A stretch of DNA of 64,000 bases from Terripilifer ovatus. GTDB taxonomy: Bacteria; Pseudomonadota; Alphaproteobacteria; Rhizobiales; Beijerinckiaceae. How positions within the stretch are numbered: position 1 is the first letter of the stretch; each line of letters opens with the position of its first letter. The notes beneath the pieces are model-generated. The model did not search any database. It was not told the DNA's origin and saw only the letters and a list, made by a program, of their open reading frames with translations. The stretch is taken from contig JARHVB010000010.1 in assembly GCA_029222685.1 (NCBI GenBank), positions 62,001 to 126,000 of the forward strand, given 5' to 3'. The translations under genes were made by a program, and so were the position numbers. This document shows, in pieces, positions 19,220 through 27,419 of this stretch.

Positions 19220-20025
19220 GCGAGCCCAACACAATTGGAGCCAGAACGGCGAGTCCCGCCGTGATCGACATTCAGGGGCTCAATCTGTCGTTCGATCAGG
19301 ACGGCCGCAGAACCGACGTCCTGCGCGGCCTCGACCTGTCGATCCGCCATGGCGAGTTCGTCGCGATTGTCGGCGCATCCGGTGTCGGCAAATCGACCTT
19401 GCTGCGCGTGCTGATGGGATTGGTGCAGCCCTCGGCCGGATCGGTCAGGGTCAATCCGGACCCCGGGGCCGAACGGCCGATGGCGCTGGTGTTTCAGGAT
19501 TCCCGCCTGCTGCCGTGGCGGAGCGTCTGTTCCAATGTCTCCTTCGGTCTTGAGAAGAGCAACATGACGCGCACGGAGCGGCGTGAACGCGCCATGCAGG
19601 CCCTGGGCGTCGTCGGTTTGGCCGATCTTGCAGATCGCTGGCCGTGGCAATTGTCCGGCGGCCAGCGCCAGCGCGTCTCCCTGGCGCGCGCGCTCGCCGT
19701 GCGGCCCTCGATCCTGCTGATGGACGAGCCCTTCTCCGCCCTGGACGTCTCGACCCGCGAAGGCCTGCAGGATGAGTTGATCCGCATCTGGCGCCAGACC
19801 AACCGGACGATTCTGTTCGTCACCCACGACATCGACGAAGCCGTCTATCTCGCCGACCGCGTGGTCGCGCTCGGCGGCAAACCGGGCGAAGTGCGCGCCA
19901 TGCGCAGTGTCGATGTGGAAAGACCGCGCAAGCGTGGTTCGGTGGCGCTGGATGATCTGGCCAACGACGTCAAAGCCGACATCTTCGGCGAGCCGGCGCG
20001 CTCCGGCGGCAACTGGGTGATCTGA
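19216..20025 (+). CDS. ABC transporter ATP-binding protein (SsuB/TauB type)
   Basis: 269-residue ATPase with Walker A GASGVGKST, Q-loop region VFQDSRLLPWR, signature LSGGQRQRVSLARAL and Walker B ILLMDEPFSALD, then the H-loop FVTHDIDEAV. The ATG at 19216 gives the coupled ATGA junction. An ATG at 19204 is also in frame. It completes a three-gene importer with the receptor at 17297 and the permease at 18461. Confidence 0.9.
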   Translation: MSEPNTIGARTASPAVIDIQGLNLSFDQDGRRTDVLRGLDLSIRHGEFVAIVGASGVGKSTLLRVLMGLVQPSAGSVRVNPDPGAERPMALVFQDSRLLPWRSVCSNVSFGLEKSNMTRTERRERAMQALGVVGLADLADRWPWQLSGGQRQRVSLARALAVRPSILLMDEPFSALDVSTREGLQDELIRIWRQTNRTILFVTHDIDEAVYLADRVVALGGKPGEVRAMRSVDVERPRKRGSVALDDLANDVKADIFGEPARSGGNWVI

Positions 20026-20125
20026 CAGGTGAGACATTTCAGCTCAGGATTTGAAACCTGATTGAGAAAAGTCCTGCCGCATGCTACCTACACTTGCTTC
20101 TTTCTTTAAGGAATGGAGCAGAGAC

Positions 20126-20431
20126 ATGTCTAATCTGGCCCTTTGGTTGGCCTCCCGGCATCATGGTCTCAATACCTATCGCGGATTTCAGCAACAGATA
20201 AAGCAGCAGGCGTCCGTGGATACGCAGCACCGGGCGCTGTATCAGCTTCTGTATGCCATGGCTGACAATTACATCGAAATGTTCGATGAGGCGCCGCTGC
20301 CGGCCGACAAGGCCGAAATTGCATTTTCGAAATTTCTGTCGCTTGTGCGCGCCGCGGAAGCATCCATCACCCAGACGCCGCAGGATCAGCTTAACGTGCT
20401 CAACGAAATCGCGGCTGTCGAGCTCACCTGA
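20126..20431 (+). CDS. Hypothetical protein, 101 residues
   Basis: A short soluble, mostly helical protein with no recognised domain. It begins MSNLALWLASRHHGLNTYRG and contains a Q-rich helix (QQQIKQQ) and an acidic middle. The start at 20126 is supported by GGAGCAGAGAC before the ATG and is better than an ATG 45 bases upstream. It follows the ABC importer operon by 100 bases in the same direction and is convergent with the next operon. Function unknown. Confidence 0.6.
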   Translation: MSNLALWLASRHHGLNTYRGFQQQIKQQASVDTQHRALYQLLYAMADNYIEMFDEAPLPADKAEIAFSKFLSLVRAAEASITQTPQDQLNVLNEIAAVELT

Positions 20432-20515
20432 GCGGCGGCGAGGAGATGCCGAACAGCCGCTTCCATCGCGAATGGGGCGAGCTTGATCAACGGGATGCGG
20501 AATTTTCCGGTTGTT

Positions 20516-21286
20516 CTAGGTCGGCTGCGCGGCCTTCCAATGCAGCACCGCTTTCTCCGCGGCCGACGTGAGCGCGAACACGATCAGCGCAAACACAACG
20601 GATGTGATCACCGCCGCCCATAAGGTTTCGATTTCCCGCATGACGCCGGATTCGAGAATGAGCACACCGAGGCCCGGCGAACCGGTCACCCATTCCGACA
20701 GCATCGCGCCGAGCACCGCGCTCGCGGAAGCCACCCTGAGGCCTGCAAACAGGAACGGCAGGGAATAGGGCGCCTGGACATAGCGGATGTGCTGCCAGCG
20801 CGTCGCGCCATAGACATGCAGCAGCTCGAGCGCATTCGGATCCGCCCGCATCAGGCCTCGCATCATATTCACCAGGATGGGGAAGAACGAGACGATGACG
20901 ACGACCACGACGCTGGTGGCGATGCCGCGTCCGACAAACAGCATGATCAGCGGCGCCACCGCCGTCACCGGCGCTGAACGGAACAGGATCACCACCGGCA
21001 TGGCGGCCTGCGAAACCGGCTTGTAGGTCACAAACAGCACCGCAAGGCCGATGGCGAGAAGGCCGCTCACCGCCAGGCCGATGAAAGCCGACAGCAGCGT
21101 GAAGGCCGTATGGTCGATCAGCGTCGCACGATTGGTGATGAAGGCGGCTCCGACGGATGCCGGCGTCGGCAGCAGGTAAGGCGGAATCCTGAAAGCGACG
21201 ATCGCCATCTGCCACGCGCCCAGCAGGATGACCGTCACCAGGAAGACCATCGACAGGCGTTTCAGGAATGTGGGTGCGGCGCGCAT
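20516..21286 (-). CDS. ABC transporter permease (NitT/TauT family), second of pair
   Basis: 256-residue membrane subunit with about six helices and an EAA loop (ALELLHVYGATRWQHIRYVQ region, near residues 145-165). It is 10 bases downstream of a second, different permease at 21297-22073. The pair probably forms a heterodimeric channel, as in importers of the RibXY or thiamine-precursor type. Last gene of the minus-strand cluster that starts near 26600. Confidence 0.87.
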   Translation of the reverse strand: MRAAPTFLKRLSMVFLVTVILLGAWQMAIVAFRIPPYLLPTPASVGAAFITNRATLIDHTAFTLLSAFIGLAVSGLLAIGLAVLFVTYKPVSQAAMPVVILFRSAPVTAVAPLIMLFVGRGIATSVVVVVIVSFFPILVNMMRGLMRADPNALELLHVYGATRWQHIRYVQAPYSLPFLFAGLRVASASAVLGAMLSEWVTGSPGLGVLILESGVMREIETLWAAVITSVVFALIVFALTSAAEKAVLHWKAAQPT

Positions 21287-21296
21287 GTCGAGGCCG

Positions 21297-22073
21297 TCAA
21301 CCGCTGGAATTGCTGGGGGCTTCCCAGTAGATCGTCAATCGTTCAATCAACGCCCATATGGCATATCCGGCGCCTGACATGGCGCAGGCGACAAGCACGG
21401 TCAGCCAAACCATCTTGATGTCGAAATTGAACAGCGCGTTGAGCATCAGCACGCCGATGCCGTTCTCGGCGCCGGTCAGTTCGGCTGTCAGGGAGCCGAG
21501 CACCGCCAGCGGCGCCGCAAGCTTGAACCCCGTGAACAGATACGGCAGCGAACTCGGCAGAATAAGAAACCGGAACACCCGCCAGCGCGACGCCGAATAG
21601 ACGTGAAACAGTTCCATATGGTTGGTCTCATAGGCGCGGAAGCCCTGCATGGCGCCGACCAGCAAAGGGAAATAGCTGGCGAGTCCCGCGATCAGCGAGC
21701 GGGTCAGGGGGCCGTTTCCCAGCCATAGCGCCAGCAGCGGCGTCGCGGCGATGAGCGGAATGCTCGAGAGGCCGACGCCGAGATTGTAGATCGTCGGTCG
21801 AAGCGCCGCGACAAACGCAGCGATGAAAGCAGCGCCGAGCGCAACCACAATCGCGACGGCGTAGCCCCTGATCGCATTCATCGTGGTTTCGCCCAGCGCA
21901 AGGCCGATGCCGCGTGGATTGGCGAGCAGGGCGCTCCAGACTTGCGAAGGCGCCGGCAGGGTGACGGGCAGATAGCCGGCATGTTTCGAAAGCTCGAGCA
22001 GCAGCATCAATGCCGAAAGTCCTGCCAGCGGCAGGACGATGGATGTCAGCGCTGTGGCAAGCCGGCGGGGCAC
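21297..22073 (-). CDS. ABC transporter permease (NitT/TauT family), first of pair
   Basis: 258-residue membrane subunit with about six helices. Its EAA-type loop is ELFHVYSASRWRVFRFLILP, close to but clearly different from the one in its downstream neighbour. It lies 2 bases after the ATPase gene and 10 before the other permease, so it belongs to one transcript. Two non-identical permeases with one ATPase and one receptor suggest a heterodimeric importer. Confidence 0.87.
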   Translation of the reverse strand: MPRRLATALTSIVLPLAGLSALMLLLELSKHAGYLPVTLPAPSQVWSALLANPRGIGLALGETTMNAIRGYAVAIVVALGAAFIAAFVAALRPTIYNLGVGLSSIPLIAATPLLALWLGNGPLTRSLIAGLASYFPLLVGAMQGFRAYETNHMELFHVYSASRWRVFRFLILPSSLPYLFTGFKLAAPLAVLGSLTAELTGAENGIGVLMLNALFNFDIKMVWLTVLVACAMSGAGYAIWALIERLTIYWEAPSNSSG

Positions 22074-22075
22074 GG

Positions 22076-22894
22076 CTACTGCACGACTGCCGGCGCGCCG
22101 GCTGCCAAGTCGGCCGTTCCCTGCGCGTCGATGCCGTAGAGTCCTTCACGCACGCGATTGACCGTATCGAAGAAGATTTTCGAACTCATCATCTGCAACG
22201 TCCGCGGCCGCGGCAGCGGCACGTCGACCACCTGGGAAATCCTGCCCGGACGTGGCGACATGACGAAGACGCTGTCGGCCATGAAGACGGCTTCGTCGAT
22301 CGAATGGGTCACCAGCAAAGCCGTGGTGGAAGATTCGGCCCAGATCCGCAGCAGTTCGAGATTCATCCGCTGCCGCGTGATCTCGTCGAGCGCGCCGAAC
22401 GGTTCGTCGAGCAGCAGGATGTCGGGTGCAAGCACCAGCGCGCGGGCAATGGATACCCTCTGCTGCATGCCGCCGGAGAGCTGCGCGGGCAGGGCATCCT
22501 CAAATCCCTGCAGGCTGACCAGTTCGATCAGTTCGTCCGGCGTGCGGCGTGCGACGCGCTTGGATTTCCTGCCGACGATGGCAAGCGGCAGTGCAATGTT
22601 CTCGCGCACGGTTCGCCACGGCAGCAGGGTCGCGGACTGGAAGACGAACCCGATCGCATGTTCGAGCCGCGCCGTTGACGGCTTTTCGTTGCCGACGAGA
22701 ATACTGCCGGCGGACGGCGCGATAATGTCGGCAACCATGCGCAGAAGCGTTGACTTGCCGCATCCGCTCGGGCCGATGATCGCGCCGAAGCCGCCGGCGG
22801 GGAGGCTCAGCGATGCGCGGTCAAGCGCGATGACCTGCTGGCCGCGGCTGTCGAACCATTTGCTCGCATCTTTGACCGTCAGATCTTTCGGCAT
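22076..22894 (-). CDS. ABC transporter ATP-binding protein
   Basis: 272-residue ATPase of the nitrate/taurine importer class. Walker A is GPSGCGKST, the Q-loop lies in FVFQSATLLPWRTV, the signature is LSGGMQQRVSIARAL, Walker B is ILLLDEPFGALDEITR and the H-loop is LLVTHSIDEAV. It lies between the receptor gene (22918-23949) and two permease genes on the same strand. Confidence 0.92.
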   Translation of the reverse strand: MPKDLTVKDASKWFDSRGQQVIALDRASLSLPAGGFGAIIGPSGCGKSTLLRMVADIIAPSAGSILVGNEKPSTARLEHAIGFVFQSATLLPWRTVRENIALPLAIVGRKSKRVARRTPDELIELVSLQGFEDALPAQLSGGMQQRVSIARALVLAPDILLLDEPFGALDEITRQRMNLELLRIWAESSTTALLVTHSIDEAVFMADSVFVMSPRPGRISQVVDVPLPRPRTLQMMSSKIFFDTVNRVREGLYGIDAQGTADLAAGAPAVVQ

Positions 22895-22917
22895 GCTTCC
22901 GCGCTTTCAGCCAGAAA

Positions 22918-23949
22918 TCATGCCGCCTGCGCTGCAATGGCATATTGCGGATCGCAAAGATCGGTGGCCTTCATGTCGCTCTTGATCAGGCCGGCTTTGC
23001 GATAGGTATCGAGCAGGCTGTCGGCGAGAGCCATGTCGACGGACAGCAAGCCCTGGCGCTCGGCAATGCCGCCGGTGATGAACGGTCCGCTGGCCTGGAT
23101 TTCAGCAAGCACGGCTTTCGGATCCAGACCGCTGACGCCATATTTCTCCACCATCAGTTTGGTCATCGCCTCGGGATTGTCGAGCGTCCATTTCCATGCC
23201 TTCGCCGCTGCCCGCAGGAAGGCGACGGCAACCGGCTTGTTGGCTGCCAGGAAATCCTCGCGCGCATAGATGTTGCCACTCGTTTCGGGCAGACCAAGGT
23301 CATGCAGGCCCAGAATGACGATGGGATAGCCCTGGATTTTGAGCATGACGCCCTGATTGGTCTCATAGCCCACATAGCCGTCGGTCTGTTTGTTGATGAG
23401 GGCGGAAGGGTCGGGGCCGGCGGGAATCATATTGACCGATTTGGGATCGATGCCCTTGCTGGCAAACATATTGGCCAGCAGCGGCCGCACCGACGCGGTG
23501 ACGCTGATGGTCTTGCCGGGAAGGTCCTGCACCGTCCGTATCGGCTTGTCCGGCATACTGAAAATGGCGAACGGATTGCGCTGGAACACAGTGCCGATGA
23601 GCTTGATCGGCATGCCTTTTTCACGCGCCAGGACGATGCCGCCGAAGGGGCGGTCGCCGAAGGCCGACTGCCCGGCGGCGACGTTGGCGACAGGATCGAT
23701 ATTCGGACCGCCGGAATTGAATGTCATGTCGAGGCCCGCATCGGCGTAATAGCCTTTCTCGATGCCGGCGAAATAGCCGCTGTACTGGCCGCTTTTGATC
23801 CAGGAGAGCTGGAAGCCGGCCGCCGTCGCCGCACGCGCGGTGGAGATCGACATGAGGCTGGAGGAAGCGATGGCGGAGCCCGCCGCCAGCGTCAGCCCCT
23901 TCGATACGAATGCGCGGCGGTTCAATGCGGCTGAAAAGGATCGTTTCAT
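22918..23949 (-). CDS. ABC transporter substrate-binding protein, Tat-like signal (NMT1/THI5-like)
   Basis: 343-residue receptor of the NMT1/SsuA type. The N-terminus carries a twin-arginine-like signal NRRAFVSKGLTLAAGSAIAS, so it may be exported folded. Binding-protein features are FQLSWIKSGQYSGYFAGIEK, YYADAGLDMTFNSGGPNIDP and GVMLKIQGYPIVILGLHD. Relatives bind pyrimidine-type thiamine precursors, riboflavin and other small heterocycles, but the ligand cannot be fixed. Its genetic link to a deaminase and a decarboxylase points to an amino-bearing nutrient. Confidence 0.85.
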   Translation of the reverse strand: MKRSFSAALNRRAFVSKGLTLAAGSAIASSSLMSISTARAATAAGFQLSWIKSGQYSGYFAGIEKGYYADAGLDMTFNSGGPNIDPVANVAAGQSAFGDRPFGGIVLAREKGMPIKLIGTVFQRNPFAIFSMPDKPIRTVQDLPGKTISVTASVRPLLANMFASKGIDPKSVNMIPAGPDPSALINKQTDGYVGYETNQGVMLKIQGYPIVILGLHDLGLPETSGNIYAREDFLAANKPVAVAFLRAAAKAWKWTLDNPEAMTKLMVEKYGVSGLDPKAVLAEIQASGPFITGGIAERQGLLSVDMALADSLLDTYRKAGLIKSDMKATDLCDPQYAIAAQAA

Positions 23950-23985
23950 GATCGCGACTCCGTTAGTGCGTAGAAATGACAGGCA

Positions 23986-24591
23986 TCAGTTGTGTTCGCT
24001 CGGTCCCATGATGACGATCCCTTCGCTCGCCTCCACATGCCGGACGAAAATGTATTTGTCCTCGCGTCCGTCGCTGTGCTTGCGTTTGATTCCCGGTTCG
24101 ACGGATGGCTCCACTTTCGCCACGATCACATAAGGCGTGTCGGCGGCCAGGCCCTTGATGCAGTGCTGTTCGAATGCATCCAGATCCTCGACGAGATAGG
24201 CATGTTCAATGCCAGTTCCCCTTGCAACCGCGGCGAGATTGACCCTGCCGGCTGTATGGGTCGGCGGTCCGCCGATCGACTGGTAGCATTCGTTGTCCCA
24301 GACGACGACGAGCAGGTTCCTCGGCTGTTCGTTGGCCAAAGTCGCAAGGATTCCAAGATTGAACATCAGGCCGCCGTCGGTATCGAGCGACACGACCCGG
24401 CGATGCGGCAGGCCGACCGCCAGTCCGAACGCCTCCGGTGTCACGCATCCCAGCTGCTGCTGAAAAAGGCTGGCTGCACGCATATGCGGCGCTGCATTGT
24501 ACCATTCGTCGACGCTGGCACCGAGCGAGAGGATGACAAGCTCGTTTTCAAGTTTCGCGCCAAGGCGCTTCATGCATTCGAAGCGCTTCAT
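23986..24591 (-). CDS. Thiamine-diphosphate-dependent decarboxylase, C-terminal (PP) subunit, ComE-like
   Basis: 201-residue TPP-binding half of a split 2-oxoacid decarboxylase related to sulfopyruvate and phosphonopyruvate decarboxylases. The cofactor motif appears as SLDTDGGLMFNLG (TDGG at 71-74) and ends about 25 residues later in WDNECYQSIGG, the usual metal and pyrophosphate ligands. The ATG at 24591 gives an ATGA overlap with the Pyr subunit gene. The longer frame upstream is a shadow of that gene. Sulfopyruvate is only one possible substrate, and no sulfonate-specific genes are adjacent. Confidence 0.82.
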   Translation of the reverse strand: MKRFECMKRLGAKLENELVILSLGASVDEWYNAAPHMRAASLFQQQLGCVTPEAFGLAVGLPHRRVVSLDTDGGLMFNLGILATLANEQPRNLLVVVWDNECYQSIGGPPTHTAGRVNLAAVARGTGIEHAYLVEDLDAFEQHCIKGLAADTPYVIVAKVEPSVEPGIKRKHSDGREDKYIFVRHVEASEGIVIMGPSEHN

Positions 24592-25088
24592 CTGACGAGA
24601 CCTTCCGACAGCACGATCGCCGAATGCGAATAGGCGGCATAAGACCACGAAAACGCGTCCTTGATCGCCCGTTCGATGGCGCCTTCTTCCGTGACGATGC
24701 GGTAGGGAATCCGCATCGCTTCGAGCAGTGGCTCCATCGTCATGCCGTGCGGAATCGCCCACCAGTTGTTCTCGCCGAGATCGCCGCGATAGCTCATCAG
24801 CATGATGACGGGAATGCCGGCACCCATGCCCATGCGGGCGAGCGGTTCGATAGAGGCCCTGAGCCCCGAATTTTCCATGATCAGCGCGGCGCGCTTGCCG
24901 GACAGAAACACGCCGCCGCAGATGGCCGCTCCTTCGCCTTCATTGGTGACGCGGATGGTGCGGATGTCGGGATCGCGATCGAGCGCCGGATAGAGTTCTT
25001 TGAACAACGAATCCGGCAGGTAGCAGACGACGCTGACGCCCGCGGCTTTCAGACCGGCGATGACCTTGTTGACTGCGCTCTCAAGCAT
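24588..25088 (-). CDS. Thiamine-diphosphate-dependent decarboxylase, N-terminal (Pyr) subunit, ComD-like
   Basis: 166-residue Pyr-domain partner of the ComE-like subunit. The catalytic glutamate that activates thiamine lies in RVTNEGEGAAICGGVFLSGK (E50 or E52), followed by MENSGLRASIEPLARM, the usual ComD-type dimer segment. The ATG at 25088 overlaps the deaminase stop by ATGA, and the stop overlaps the PP-subunit start by ATGA, so three enzymes are translationally chained. This tight coupling argues for consecutive steps on one substrate. Confidence 0.82.
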   Translation of the reverse strand: MLESAVNKVIAGLKAAGVSVVCYLPDSLFKELYPALDRDPDIRTIRVTNEGEGAAICGGVFLSGKRAALIMENSGLRASIEPLARMGMGAGIPVIMLMSYRGDLGENNWWAIPHGMTMEPLLEAMRIPYRIVTEEGAIERAIKDAFSWSYAAYSHSAIVLSEGLVR

Positions 25089-25564
25089 CAGCGCGTCAGC
25101 TCGACTGTGGCCGTCTTGTAAAGGTTGACGCATTGGTCGTGCAGTACGCCGGTCACCACCGTCAGGTCCCAGCCGACGAATTTGGCGAAGCTCTCGGCGG
25201 TATATTCATTGTAATTGAAGGCTAGCGTTCCGGCCTTGAGGATGTCGGTGTTGCGCGCGCCCAGAACCAATGTCTTGATGCCGCTGTTCAGGATCGCGCC
25301 AAGGCACATCGGGCAGGGCTCGCAGGTTGCATAGAAGGTGCATTCCGGAATCGAGCGCCGGCGCAGCTTCTGGGTCGCCAAACTGATGGCGCGTGTTTCC
25401 GAATGAGCGGTCGTGTCGCTCATCGCGACTTTCAGGCTGCGGGTCTGGACCACCACTTCGCCGTCGCGCACCACCACGGCGCCGAACGGCTGTTCGCCTT
25501 GAGCGGCGCCGGCTTTTGCTTCCTCAATGGCGATGGCCATGAAGCGCTCGTGATCGGAATTCAT
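25088..25564 (-). CDS. Nucleoside-deaminase-like (cytidine deaminase fold) protein
   Basis: 158-residue zinc deaminase of the CMP/dCMP, guanine and tRNA-adenosine deaminase superfamily. The zinc site reads H54-S-E56 and CEPCPMC (C84 and C87 as ligands), with PFGAVVV upstream. The C-terminal half carries a family-unusual stretch YNEYTAESFAKFVGW. The start at 25564 is preceded by GGAGGACATGGG on the coding strand, and the longer frame is discarded. It could deaminate guanine, cytosine, creatinine-like or other amino-heterocycles. The context suggests a catabolic, not tRNA, role. Confidence 0.8.
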   Translation of the reverse strand: MNSDHERFMAIAIEEAKAGAAQGEQPFGAVVVRDGEVVVQTRSLKVAMSDTTAHSETRAISLATQKLRRRSIPECTFYATCEPCPMCLGAILNSGIKTLVLGARNTDILKAGTLAFNYNEYTAESFAKFVGWDLTVVTGVLHDQCVNLYKTATVELTR

Positions 25565-25669
25565 CCCATGTCCTCCAATAGCGATGACCAATGCTATGGG
25601 AGCGACGGTTGGTGGCGCTAGCCGCAAAATTCCGACGATGATGTTGCTCAAGCGGCAACAACTTAAGGA

Positions 25670-26593
25670 TCAGCCGCCGTCCAGCCTTTCGATGGCGGTG
25701 CTGAGAAGCTTTGCCAGGCGCGCCGACGGTTCGGTCGGAAAATTGCGTCCCCGCGCGGCCAGCGCCAGCCGTCGCGGGCGCAACACCGGATCGCGCAACG
25801 GCACGAAACTCAACTCGCCGCGCGACAGTTCATTCTCGACGCCGACACGGGTTTGGAAGGCGATGCCCATCTGGCCGACGACGCATTTGGCCATCAGGTC
25901 GATGGAGTTGGTGACGGCGCGGGGATCGAACTCGATGCGGCTTTCCTGCAGCGCTCCTTCGATGGACGCGCGCAGGGCAAGGCTGGCATCGGACAGGAAA
26001 ATGCGTTCGCCGGAAAAATCCCGCAGCTTGACCTCCTTGCGCTTCGCCAGACGGTGCGCCGGCCAGAGCAGGGCGCCGAGCGACAGGTTGGCGCCGGCAA
26101 GCCGCAGCGCTCCGGAGGGAACGCGGGCGTCAAAGGCTATACCGAATTCGGCCTCTCCGTCGACGACCAGCCGTAGCGCTTCCTGCGATCCGGCTGTCCG
26201 CACCTCGACGGTGATATTGGGCATCTGCTGCCAGAACTCGGCCAGGATCGACGGCAGCAGGCCGCGCGCCACGCTCTCCACCGCGACGATGCCGATCTTG
26301 CCACGCCGCAGCCCGGTGAGATCGTTGATGATGGCGCAGCCCCGGTTCAGTTCGGCGGCGCTGGTGCGGGCATGATAGACAAGGGTCTCGCCGGCGCTCG
26401 TCAGCTTCAGCCGCTGGCGCACGCGCTCGAACAGCGGAATGCCGATGGTCTCTTCCAGCGAGCGGATGGTACGGCTGATGGCGGACGGCGCGATGTTCAG
26501 CGCCTGGGCGGCGGCGCGGATCGAGCCGAGTTGCGCCACCATCTGGAAGTAGTGCAACCGCACCGAAATCAAACCCAGCTTGTTCGCGTCCAT
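25670..26593 (-). CDS. LysR family transcriptional regulator
   Basis: 307-residue LysR protein. The N-terminal winged helix contains FQMVAQLGSIRAAAQALNIAPSAISRT in consecutive blocks and IPLFERVRQRLKLTSAG. The effector domain begins with RGKIGIVAVESVARGLLP. It lies upstream of, and in the same direction as, the deaminase-decarboxylase-importer genes and probably controls them, responding to their substrate. The ATG at 26593 is taken. A GTG at 26611 would add six residues. Confidence 0.9.
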   Translation of the reverse strand: MDANKLGLISVRLHYFQMVAQLGSIRAAAQALNIAPSAISRTIRSLEETIGIPLFERVRQRLKLTSAGETLVYHARTSAAELNRGCAIINDLTGLRRGKIGIVAVESVARGLLPSILAEFWQQMPNITVEVRTAGSQEALRLVVDGEAEFGIAFDARVPSGALRLAGANLSLGALLWPAHRLAKRKEVKLRDFSGERIFLSDASLALRASIEGALQESRIEFDPRAVTNSIDLMAKCVVGQMGIAFQTRVGVENELSRGELSFVPLRDPVLRPRRLALAARGRNFPTEPSARLAKLLSTAIERLDGG

Positions 26594-26712
26594 GAGCCCG
26601 CACCAAAACACTCACCGGCCTAACGTGCGGCCAGTAGAGTGCAGTGTTGCCGGAAACGCAACATTCGGCATTTAATTGCGGGCCTTTCCGCAACGTCTGC
26701 CGTAAAGGGACG

Positions 26713-26729
26713 GCCGTCTTCAAGACGGC
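26713..26729 (-). terminator. Possible terminator hairpin
   Basis: GCCGTC (26713-26718) and GACGGC (26724-26729) form a six-base GC-rich stem with the loop TTCAA. It is in the gap downstream of the minus-strand gene at 26758-27099. No clear U-tract follows, so this may be only a weak terminator. Confidence 0.35.
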
Positions 26730-26757
26730 TCGCCCGATAGGTCACGGGTTGTTTCGA

Positions 26758-27099
26758 CTATCGCGGCAACCGCGGTGCCGAACCGACCCGGTAGGCCTCG
26801 ATCGAGGCTCTTCGGATGTCCCTCTTGGCGCGTGCAGCGATGGCGGCGGACGGATGCCGGTCGAGAGACCGCAGCGCGCAAAGTATTTCGTCGACCGGAA
26901 CAATGCGACCGTTGGTGGGGATCTGACGCAGCGCCGGCCCGTCTTCGGCGGCCTGGGCATCGGACGCCCAGGAGGCGAGAATCGCCCGCTTTTCGGCCAG
27001 GGTGAGATCGGGATCGTCGGCGACCTCCCAGGGGTCGGCGAAAGCCAGGGAAGGGATCAACAAATCGTCCAGGCGGTGAGAATCGTCGTTGGGATGCAT
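26758..27099 (-). CDS. Hypothetical protein with conserved EKRAILASWASDA motif
   Basis: 113-residue soluble protein. The central segment DPDLTLAEKRAILASWASDA followed by a proline/arginine-rich stretch and VDEILCALRSLD resembles a small family of unknown function widespread in rhizobia. There is no signal peptide or membrane segment. The ATG has GAGGATAGGG upstream on the coding strand. It may belong with the Ku region only by proximity. Confidence 0.65.
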   Translation of the reverse strand: MHPNDDSHRLDDLLIPSLAFADPWEVADDPDLTLAEKRAILASWASDAQAAEDGPALRQIPTNGRIVPVDEILCALRSLDRHPSAAIAARAKRDIRRASIEAYRVGSAPRLPR

Positions 27100-27205
27100 G
27101 GCCCTATCCTCTTCAAGCGCATGACCGGGCTCAGACCCCGGCAGCGAGGATTTTGTTTTGGCGATTCAGGATTTCAAGAGGGCCGCGTTCAATTTTTGGC
27201 GGTCG

Positions 27206-27418
27206 CTATCGAGCCGGGCGCTTGGCGGCCCGCTTGGCCGCCGACATTTCCCTGACACTGCGCTTGAGAGCGTCGTTCAGGTCGATCGGCACACCGTGCT
27301 TCTTCAGAAGATCGGCGAAAGCCTCGTCCGCCAGGTCCTGCAGCGTCGCCATCCGGTTACGGCCCAACTGAACCAGCGCGACGTAGGTTTCGTCGTCGAA
27401 GGCGATCAGCTTGCGCAT
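27206..27418 (-). CDS. Small ribbon-helix-helix-like protein next to Ku
   Basis: 70-residue protein starting MRKLIAFDDETYVALVQLGR and ending in a lysine/arginine-rich tail (SAAKRAAKRPAR). A short strand, helix TYVALVQLGR and second helix LQDLADEAFADLLKKHG are compatible with a CopG/Arc-like ribbon-helix-helix fold, but this is a pattern judgement. Its ATG lies one base after the Ku stop, so it is translated with Ku. The longer frame into Ku is a shadow. Confidence 0.6.
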   Translation of the reverse strand: MRKLIAFDDETYVALVQLGRNRMATLQDLADEAFADLLKKHGVPIDLNDALKRSVREMSAAKRAAKRPAR

Positions 27419-27419
27419 C

